A DNA stretch of 31,092 nt, from the NCBI GenBank assembly GCA_044228625.1, contig JBGAUM010000026.1, forward strand, positions 1-31,092. Reading direction: 5' to 3'. This DNA comes from UKL13-2 sp044228625 (GTDB taxonomy: Bacteria > Pseudomonadota > Gammaproteobacteria > Burkholderiales > Usitatibacteraceae). Position 1 is the first letter of the stretch. Every line of letters starts with the position of its first letter. The position numbers were made by a program, and so were the translations under genes. Under the pieces are notes generated by a model that was not told the origin of the DNA, did not search any database, and was given only the letters and a program-made list of their open reading frames with translations. This document shows positions 25,835 to 31,092 of the stretch, in pieces.

Positions 25835-25875
25835 TTGATAGGCGTCAAATCAGGCGGCCCGTTGGCGAAGATACT
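25835..25875 (+). promoter_or_regulatory. Putative Anr/FNR-activated promoter of rquA
   Basis: TTGATAGGCGTCAA (25835-25848) matches the FNR/Anr consensus at 9 of 10 defined positions. A -10-like GATACT (25870-25875) follows after 21 bases, placing the site at about -41.5 (class II). Predicted start is near 25883 and the leader about 36 bases. Anaerobic induction fits the role of rhodoquinone; regulation itself is inferred. Confidence 0.6.
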
Positions 25876-25918
25876 CAATCGTACTGGTGTACGTGGTATG
25901 TGAAATCCGGAGTCAATA

Positions 25919-26632
25919 ATGTCCAACAAAAATGTGTCCATCCCGCTGGATTTGCCCCCACCCCAGATGATCCCCGACTATTTGACCGAAACCTATTGGT
26001 GGGCCTACGTGCACCCCAAGGCGGTGACCATGTTCGAACGTCAATGGCTCGTCAATGCCATCCTGTGGGGAAATTTCTCGCGGCTGCGCGATGCGGCGCT
26101 GGAGGCGATGGGTGATGTGCTTGAGGGCAAGACGCTCCAGGTCGCCTGTGTGTACGGCGATTTTTCACCCAAGCTGGCGCGCCGCGTTGGTGAAGGGGGC
26201 CAACTGGATGTCATTGACGTGCTGCCCATCCAGTTGCGCAACTTGCGCAGCAAGCTTCCAGCGGATTCGCCCGTGCGCACGCATCTTTGCGATTCCGCGG
26301 CGCTGCTGTTTGATGCCCAAACCTATTCGCAGACCGTATTGTTCTTTCTGCTGCATGAGCAACCCGAAGCGGTGCGGCGCTCGACCTTGGCCGAAGCAGT
26401 TCGCGTCACCCGACCGGGCGGCAAGATCGTCATCGTCGACTATCACCTGCCCCGGCACGGCCATCCGATGCGCTACTTTTTTCGTCCGATCCTGAACATG
26501 CTGGAGCCTTTTGCCCTGGACCTGTGGCGTGAAGAAATTGCCACGTGGCTTCCCGAGGGAATCGACGCCGCGCAGATTCAAAAGGAAACGTACTTCGGCG
26601 GTCTCTACCAACGGTTGGTGATTACGCTCTGA
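25919..26632 (+). CDS. rquA: Rhodoquinone biosynthesis protein RquA
   Basis: 237 residues related to class I SAM methyltransferases such as UbiE. RquA converts ubiquinone to rhodoquinone, the low-potential amino-quinone used to drive fumarate reduction. Diagnostic stretches that I recognise from RquA are YWWAYVHPKAV and ERQWLVNAILWGNFSRLRDA near the N-terminus, VACVYGDFS (75-83) where ordinary methyltransferases have a Gly-rich loop, FFLLHEQPE (142-150), KIVIVDYHLP and FGGLYQRLVI at the end. The ATG at 25919 has GGAG six bases upstream. It is convergent with frdABCD, whose complex would use its product, with 16 bases between the stops. An FNR-like promoter precedes it. A generic quinone methyltransferase is the alternative, but context and motifs favour RquA. 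Confidence 0.88.
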   Translation: MSNKNVSIPLDLPPPQMIPDYLTETYWWAYVHPKAVTMFERQWLVNAILWGNFSRLRDAALEAMGDVLEGKTLQVACVYGDFSPKLARRVGEGGQLDVIDVLPIQLRNLRSKLPADSPVRTHLCDSAALLFDAQTYSQTVLFFLLHEQPEAVRRSTLAEAVRVTRPGGKIVIVDYHLPRHGHPMRYFFRPILNMLEPFALDLWREEIATWLPEGIDAAQIQKETYFGGLYQRLVITL

Positions 26633-26648
26633 CGCGTGATCCGCGGCG

Positions 26649-27005
26649 TCAAAAGCCGATGGAGAGCAGCGCCACGACAGCGGCAAACGTGCCGATCAGT
26701 GCTGTGCCGTAGCAGGCCATCCATGCGAGTGCACCGGTATGCACGCCGAGGTCATGCAACGCGTGATACAGACGGTGCGCGGCGTGCCACAGGAACAAGG
26801 TGATGACGGCCACGAGCAATCCCTTGCCCAGCCAATTCTGTGCAAAGCCCAAGGCGCTTTCATAGGTGAAAAGCCGCGTTGGCAGAAAAAACCCGGTCGG
26901 AACGGCAATGCCGGTCACGAAAACCATTGCGGCGCCGATCAGTGCGGCCAGCATGCCGCCTGCGCCGAACAAAACCCAGAAGATGGGAGCGTTGGAGCGT
27001 TTCAT
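26649..27005 (-). CDS. frdD: Fumarate reductase membrane anchor subunit D
   Basis: 118-residue inner-membrane subunit anchoring the fumarate reductase catalytic dimer and helping form the quinol site. It closely follows E. coli FrdD in length (119) and pattern: KRSNAPIFWVLFGAGGM, then FTYESALGFAQNWLGK, LWHAAHRLYHALHDLGVH and ACYGTALIGTFAAVVAL. Three transmembrane helices are evident. Its ATG overlaps the frdC stop by four bases (ATGA). It is the last gene of the operon and converges with rquA; no intrinsic terminator is obvious in the 16-base gap. E. coli-type FrdC/FrdD bind no heme. Confidence 0.95.
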   Translation of the reverse strand: MKRSNAPIFWVLFGAGGMLAALIGAAMVFVTGIAVPTGFFLPTRLFTYESALGFAQNWLGKGLLVAVITLFLWHAAHRLYHALHDLGVHTGALAWMACYGTALIGTFAAVVALLSIGF

Positions 27006-27412
27006 TTTGAAAACCACCAGGCAAGGGCCAGCACGCCGGCGCTCGAGACCGTCGCCGCCAACAGTCCCGCGCGCGTGATCACTTCGCCCGCCACCCGCTT
27101 TCCACCGACCCTGACCGGTGGCAACGTCCGCGGCATGATGTGGAACCAGGTCCACGCGTGGTACGCGAATGCGATCAGGATCGCCACGTGAACGAGGATC
27201 GACACCGGGCTCGAGACCCATGCAACCCAAGCGGCCCAGGCGTGCCGGCCGTTTGCCAGCGACACCACCCCCGCAAGGAGAATCAGCGCGTAGATCGCCA
27301 CAAACAGCGCCGTCGCCTCGTGGATCATGTATTCAACGAAGTACGGGTTCTTTCGCCACCATCCGTCCATGGAGCGGCGATAGGGCCGGCGCGGGGAGGC
27401 GGGGACATTCAT
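27002..27412 (-). CDS. frdC: Fumarate reductase membrane anchor subunit C
   Basis: 136-residue inner-membrane subunit with three hydrophobic helices, matching E. coli FrdC (131): RPYRRSMDGWWRKNPYFVEYM, then HEATALFVAIYALILL, NGRHAWAAWVAWVSSPVSI and HAWTWFHIMPRTLP. Glu32 in YMIHEATAL corresponds to FrdC Glu29 of E. coli, a residue implicated in quinol proton transfer. The ATG at 27412 overlaps the frdB stop (ATGA) and is supported by alignment; longer upstream readings are antisense or out-of-frame noise inside frdB. With FrdD it would accept electrons from menaquinol or, here probably, rhodoquinol. Confidence 0.95.
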   Translation of the reverse strand: MNVPASPRRPYRRSMDGWWRKNPYFVEYMIHEATALFVAIYALILLAGVVSLANGRHAWAAWVAWVSSPVSILVHVAILIAFAYHAWTWFHIMPRTLPPVRVGGKRVAGEVITRAGLLAATVSSAGVLALAWWFSK

Positions 27413-28173
27413 TCCGCAGCTCCTTTCGGCGCCACGAAGCGCAGGAAATAATCCTTGGCGCTCTCGCTCTTGTTGATGTTCACTGCGTTGGCCGGGTCCA
27501 CTTTTTTCGGGCACACCTCGGAGCAGTAACCGACCGCCGTGCAATGAAACACGCCATCCTCGTCATGCGCATGCGGCATGCGCTCGTCGCTGCCGTCGTC
27601 GCGCGAATCCATGTTGTAGCGGTGCAGGAGTGCAGTCGCCGCAGGCCCGAGGAATTTTGGATTGAGCCCGTATTGAGGGCATGCCGCGTAGCAGAGCAGG
27701 CAATTGATGCAGGAACTGAATTGCTCGTAAGCCTCCAATTGGGCCGGCGTTTGAAGGTGTTCCCCCTCGCTCAGCGGCTTGGGGGATTCTTCAATGATGT
27801 AGGGCTTGATGCGTTCAAGCTTCTCCACGAAATCGCCCATGTCGATGACGAGGTCGCGCTCGATCGGGAAATGGTTCAGGGCCTCGACCCGGACCTTGCC
27901 CGGATAGTCGCGAAGGAACGTGTGGCACGCGAGCTTGGGAATGCCGTTGATCATCATGCCGCAACTGCCACAGATCGCCATGCGGCACGACCACCGGTAG
28001 GACAACGACCCGTCGAGTTCATCCTTGATGTGCTGCAATCCCTGCAGCACGGACATGTCGTCGGTATACGGCACGACGAACGTCTGGAAATGCGGCTGCT
28101 CATCCGTTTCCGGCAGGTAGCGCAGCACTTCGATTTCGATCGTCTTCATGCTTTGGCTGGTATCGCCGCTCAT
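27409..28173 (-). CDS. frdB: Fumarate reductase iron-sulfur subunit B
   Basis: 254-residue subunit that carries electrons from the membrane quinol to the FrdA flavin through three Fe-S clusters. The [2Fe-2S] ligands are in YRWSCRMAICGSCGMM with a later LAC; the C-terminal ferredoxin-type cysteines for the 4Fe-4S and 3Fe-4S centres are in SSCINCLLCYAACPQYGLNP and CTAVGYCSEVCPKKVDP. Compared with E. coli FrdB (244) it has a short N-terminal addition and a roughly six-residue His/Asp insertion after ERMPH. It starts in the ATGA overlapping the frdA stop and ends overlapping frdC. E. coli FrdB is the closest pattern, rather than SdhB. Confidence 0.97.
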   Translation of the reverse strand: MSGDTSQSMKTIEIEVLRYLPETDEQPHFQTFVVPYTDDMSVLQGLQHIKDELDGSLSYRWSCRMAICGSCGMMINGIPKLACHTFLRDYPGKVRVEALNHFPIERDLVIDMGDFVEKLERIKPYIIEESPKPLSEGEHLQTPAQLEAYEQFSSCINCLLCYAACPQYGLNPKFLGPAATALLHRYNMDSRDDGSDERMPHAHDEDGVFHCTAVGYCSEVCPKKVDPANAVNINKSESAKDYFLRFVAPKGAAE

Positions 28174-29972
28174 GCCGCGCTCCCCACGTTGGCCTTGCGT
28201 TCGGCATCCGCCTTTTCCGCCGCGGCGCCTGCTGCGCCGTAGGCACGGATACCCGGCGGCAGGCGGGTGATTTTCACGTCCTGGTAACCGATGGTGGGTG
28301 CCGCGCCCGGCTGGAAGGTGGCGATGCTGTGCTTGAGGAAATTCGCATCATCGCGCTGTGTGAAACCATCGAGCCGCTGATGCGCGCCGCGCGACTCGCG
28401 CCGCTGAACCGCCGAGTGCGCCATGGCGCGGGCCACGTCCAGCTGGTATTCGAGTTCGATCGCGGCCAGCCACTCGGTATTGAACACGCTGCTGTGGTCA
28501 TCGAGACGGATGCGGGTGAATCGGTCCTTGAGCTCGGCAAGCTTGTCACACGTGGCCTGCATGGCATCGCCCGTCCGGTAGATGCCGCAACCCTGTTCCA
28601 TCGTCGTGGCCATTTCCTTGCGCAGCGTGGCGATACGCTCCGTGCCCTTGTCGTTGCGAACCAGATTGCGCACGCGCTGCTCGACAGCGTTGGCCTGAAT
28701 TTCGAGGTTGGATGCGGATCCTGAATGTTCGCGGGCAAAACGTGCCGCGCCCTCGCCGGCCACCTTGCCAAAAACGCCCAACTCGGCCAGCGAGTTGGAA
28801 CCCAGCCGATTGGCGCCGTGGATTCCCACGCTCGCGCACTCGCCCGCCGCGTACAGCCCCTTCAGTGGTGCGGCGCAGTGCCCGTCCACCTGGATGCCGC
28901 CCATCGTGTAGTGCACGGCCGGGCGCACCGGGATCGGCGCCTTGGCCGGGTCGATGCCGAGGAACTCCTCCGCCATTTCATAAATCTGCGGCAGGCGCTC
29001 GCGCAAATACGCCTCGCCCAGGTGGCGCAAATCCAGGTGCACATACGATCCATGCACGCCTTCCAGTGTGCGGCCCTTCTGCTGCTCGTACCAGAATGCC
29101 TGGCTCAAGCGGTCGCGCGGCCCCAGTTCCATGGCCTTGTTGACCGGTTTGGGCGTTGCCGGACCCAGGCCGTAGTCTTGCAGATAGCGGTACCCATCCT
29201 TGTTGACCAGCAATCCACCTTCACCACGACAGGCTTCCGTGAACAACAGCCCGGTGCCCGGCATGCAGGTGGGGTGGTACTGCACGAATTCCATGTCGCG
29301 CAGCGGCACGCCCTTGCGGTAGGCCAGGGCCATGCCGTCGCCGGTGACGATGCCGCCATTGGTGTTCTCGCGGAACACCCGGCCCGCGCCCCCGGTGGCG
29401 ATGATGACCGCCTTGGCCTCAATCAGCTTGAAGGCGCCCGAGGCGATGTCGATCGCCACCACGCCGCGCGCGCGGCCGTCCTCGACCAGCAACTCCACGC
29501 AAAAGTGTTCATCGAAGCGCCGGATCGACGGGTACTTGATCGAGGTCTGGAACAGCGTGTGCAGCATGTGGAAGCCGGTCTTGTCGGCGGCGAACCAGGT
29601 GCGCTCGATCTTCATGCCGCCGAAGGCGCGCACATTGATGTGGCCGTCCGGCTTGCGGCTCCACGGGCAGCCCCAATGTTCGAGCTGCACCATTTCCTCG
29701 GTGCAATGCGCGACGAAATAATCGACCACATCCTGTTCGCACAGCCAGTCTCCGCCTGCCACCGTGTCGTGGAAATGGTGATCGAGGCTGTCGTGCGCTT
29801 GCACCACACCTGCGGAACCGCCTTCCGCGGCCACGGTGTGGCTGCGCATCGGGTACACCTTCGAGATCAGTGCGATCTTGAGGGACGGATCCAGTTCCGC
29901 TGCGGCAATGGCGGCGCGAAGCCCCGCACCGCCGGCCCCGACAATCGCCACATCCACCTTGACGTGTTCCAA
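28170..29972 (-). CDS. frdA: Fumarate reductase flavoprotein subunit A
   Basis: 600-residue FAD-binding catalytic subunit (E. coli FrdA 602) reducing fumarate to succinate on the cytoplasmic face. The FAD motif IVGAGGAGLRAAIAAAE is at 10-26; His45 in PMRSHTVAAEGG is the covalent flavin attachment residue at the same position as in E. coli. Substrate-site segments include RGEGG, HYTMGGI and HGANRLGSNSL. The start must be TTG at 29972: an in-frame TAG lies 30 bases upstream, no ATG or GTG intervenes, and the resulting N-terminus aligns residue for residue with E. coli. GGGGCGG precedes it. The gene follows a monoheme cytochrome by 43 bases and overlaps frdB by four. The four-gene order A-B-C-D and similarity favour fumarate reductase over succinate dehydrogenase. 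Confidence 0.97.
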   Translation of the reverse strand: MEHVKVDVAIVGAGGAGLRAAIAAAELDPSLKIALISKVYPMRSHTVAAEGGSAGVVQAHDSLDHHFHDTVAGGDWLCEQDVVDYFVAHCTEEMVQLEHWGCPWSRKPDGHINVRAFGGMKIERTWFAADKTGFHMLHTLFQTSIKYPSIRRFDEHFCVELLVEDGRARGVVAIDIASGAFKLIEAKAVIIATGGAGRVFRENTNGGIVTGDGMALAYRKGVPLRDMEFVQYHPTCMPGTGLLFTEACRGEGGLLVNKDGYRYLQDYGLGPATPKPVNKAMELGPRDRLSQAFWYEQQKGRTLEGVHGSYVHLDLRHLGEAYLRERLPQIYEMAEEFLGIDPAKAPIPVRPAVHYTMGGIQVDGHCAAPLKGLYAAGECASVGIHGANRLGSNSLAELGVFGKVAGEGAARFAREHSGSASNLEIQANAVEQRVRNLVRNDKGTERIATLRKEMATTMEQGCGIYRTGDAMQATCDKLAELKDRFTRIRLDDHSSVFNTEWLAAIELEYQLDVARAMAHSAVQRRESRGAHQRLDGFTQRDDANFLKHSIATFQPGAAPTIGYQDVKITRLPPGIRAYGAAGAAAEKADAERKANVGSAA

Positions 29973-30015
29973 AGCGTTCCGCCCCTGTTCGCTGCCGCAC
30001 TATTGCGGCATGGGA

Positions 30016-30354
30016 TCAGCGCGACAGGATGTACGCGATGAGGTTCTTGATTTCCTTCGGGTCCTTGGTGTCGACGACCTTGTGCTCTTCCATCGTGCCG
30101 TCGTCCAGTTTCACCTTGGGGGCCTTGGTGATGTTGTCGATCAACTTGGCTTCCGCGTCGGCCTTGCCTTTCCACTTTTCGGCGACCTTCTTGTACGACG
30201 GACCCTTTTTGGACTTGTCCACCGCGTGACACTTGGTGCAGTCGCTCTTCTTCAGGAGCGCCTTTGCAGCGTCCTCGTCAACGGCGAGCGCGGAGGCGCC
30301 GGAAAAGACCGAAACGATTGCCGCACCCAAAGCCAGGATCAGACTGTTCTTCAT
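30016..30354 (-). CDS. Monoheme c-type cytochrome at the head of the frd operon
   Basis: 112-residue exported class I cytochrome c. The signal peptide (cleavage after ALA, residue 24) precedes C39-T-K-C42-H43; Met88 in DDGTMEEH is the probable sixth ligand, and the protein ends in a short KEIKNLIAYIL helix. The ATG at 30354 has GGAGG five bases upstream; a longer reading would add a non-conserved extension crossing the promoter. It is similar to the cytochrome at 2304-2618. It is 43 bases from frdA with no terminator between, so it is probably the first gene of cyt-frdABCD. E. coli frd lacks such a gene. Its location in the periplasm means it cannot be the direct donor to FrdAB; a link to periplasmic respiration is likelier. 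Confidence 0.92.
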   Translation of the reverse strand: MKNSLILALGAAIVSVFSGASALAVDEDAAKALLKKSDCTKCHAVDKSKKGPSYKKVAEKWKGKADAEAKLIDNITKAPKVKLDDGTMEEHKVVDTKDPKEIKNLIAYILSR

Positions 30355-30423
30355 AAGACCTCCAAAGACGGGATTGAACTGCAACGCCACCCGATCAACG
30401 AAACGTGCCGGGGCATTGATGAC

Positions 30424-30491
30424 AACATACAAAACGCGACACGGGCTCTTTTGATTCACATCAACCGCCGACCAAATCGCGGCCTCATGAT
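30424..30491. promoter_or_regulatory. Divergent Anr/FNR promoter between the cytochrome-frd operon and the multiheme cytochrome
   Basis: TTGATTCACATCAA (30451-30464) matches the FNR/Anr consensus at all ten defined bases. On the minus strand TATGTT (30429-30424) lies 21 bases away, the class II -10 spacing, with a leader of about 62 bases before the cytochrome. On the plus strand CATGAT (30486-30491) is 21 bases away, with about 38 bases to the multiheme ATG. One palindrome could therefore serve both directions. Regulation is inferred. Confidence 0.7.
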
Positions 30492-30536
30492 AAGAGTGGG
30501 TCCAGTTGTTTGCCTGGGGCCGCCAAGGGAGAATCC

Positions 30537-31092
30537 ATGAACCACACTGCACACCGGTCTCATCGTTTCATGCCATTCGCCTGGCTTCTGGCGTTGGGCA
30601 TCTCCCTCGCATGGTCGGCTCCGCCCAGCCCGGCACCGGCCGCCGGCGCACTCGATGACGCAAGCTGCCTGGCCTGCCACGCCAAGGACAAACCCGCGAT
30701 CAATCTCGAGGACGCGAAAGGCAAGAAGCGCGTGCTGCACGCGGTTACGCCGGAGAAGTTCGCCGCCAGCGTGCATGCCTCCTTGAAGTGCACCGATTGC
30801 CACCAGAACATCACGGACAGCAAGGCACAGCACCAGCGCGGGTCGGCACCGGCCGCCGAGTGCAAACAGTGCCACGTGGCACTGTGGGAGGCCGCGAAGA
30901 AAGACGGCAAGCAGGCCGAAAAGCCCGGCCTTGGGTTTGTGGCGTCGCAAATTGAGTCGCAAAAGCGCTCCGTCCACGCCGCGGTGGACAAGGACGACCC
31001 GACCAAAACCAACGCCACCTGCGCCGATTGTCACGACTCGCATGCCGTGGTCCGGACCAAGCCGGGCACGCCCGCCCATGACCAGGCGCGGC
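30537..31092 (+). CDS. Multiheme c-type cytochrome (C-terminus beyond window)
   Basis: The first 185 residues of an exported multiheme cytochrome. An N-terminal hydrophobic segment (about 12-28) is a signal peptide or anchor. Four heme motifs are seen: C44-L-A-C47-H48, C85-T-D-C88-H89, C109-K-Q-C112-H113 and C162-A-D-C165-H166, with further histidines (VHAS, SVHAA, DSH) as possible second ligands, typical of tetra- or octaheme cytochromes that accept electrons from the quinone pool. The ATG at 30537 has GGGAG five bases upstream. It is divergent from the cytochrome-frd operon and shares its FNR-type site. The C-terminal domains, and so the family (periplasmic cytochrome c3-like, or with a cytochrome b domain), cannot be judged. 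Confidence 0.9.
   Translation, partial: MNHTAHRSHRFMPFAWLLALGISLAWSAPPSPAPAAGALDDASCLACHAKDKPAINLEDAKGKKRVLHAVTPEKFAASVHASLKCTDCHQNITDSKAQHQRGSAPAAECKQCHVALWEAAKKDGKQAEKPGLGFVASQIESQKRSVHAAVDKDDPTKTNATCADCHDSHAVVRTKPGTPAHDQAR

Noticed and set aside
26649..29972. Succinate dehydrogenase (sdhCDAB) instead of fumarate reductase
   Set aside because: Gene order A-B-C-D, and small C and D subunits that follow E. coli FrdC/FrdD motif by motif, favour Frd. Typical betaproteobacterial sdh has C-D-A-B order.

Overview
The window looks like a stretch of a free-living betaproteobacterial chromosome. It is GC-rich and densely coded. The genes point the same way: a Burkholderiales-type small Trp-rich protein, DUF3052, monoheme c-type cytochromes, an E. 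coli-like frdABCD operon, rquA, and Anr/FNR-type boxes. I see no rRNA, tRNA, insertion sequence, phage gene, CRISPR array or obvious island. Species cannot be named from this.

Layout. 1-2618 (minus): the end of a branched-chain amino-acid-type ABC operon (periplasmic lipoprotein, then LivH permease, cut by the window edge), with its own promoter and an internal terminator, and a c5/c55x-type cytochrome. 2618-4678: a thioredoxin-like DUF255 protein whose stop codon overlaps the cytochrome start. 4709-9900: a small Trp-rich membrane protein; a minus-strand run fhs (formate-THF ligase), NAD(P)-binding epimerase-like protein, amidase; divergent YbaK-like and NTF2-like genes. 9917-13001: an EamA transporter and an exported oligopeptidase B. 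13303-18600 (plus): a small basic periplasmic protein, free methionine-R-sulfoxide reductase, Y-family polymerase, DUF3052, an SDR gene broken by a one-base frameshift, a zinc-independent MDR reductase and a LysE exporter. 18675-21598 (minus): SPFH-GYF_2 protein, GNAT acetyltransferase, double zinc-ribbon membrane protein. 21714-22523: MOSC protein.

22539-31092 is the most interesting part. An operon encodes a class III cyclase-like domain fused through one transmembrane helix and a long proline-rich spacer to a TonB C-terminal domain, followed by a PknB-like Ser/Thr kinase. Divergent from it is rquA (rhodoquinone biosynthesis), convergent with an operon of a monoheme cytochrome c and frdABCD (quinol:fumarate reductase). 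A truncated multiheme cytochrome diverges from that operon. Rhodoquinone is the low-potential quinone that feeds fumarate reductase, so this is a compact anaerobic fumarate-respiration module.

Three FNR/Anr-like palindromes (upstream of fhs, rquA and the cytochrome-frd operon) each sit 21-23 bases before a plausible -10, the spacing of class II FNR-activated promoters. This suggests one redox-responsive regulon within the window. Other oddities are a tandem 9-bp duplication in the active-site loop of the Met-sulfoxide reductase, a TTG start for frdA, and several strong stem-loops between genes.
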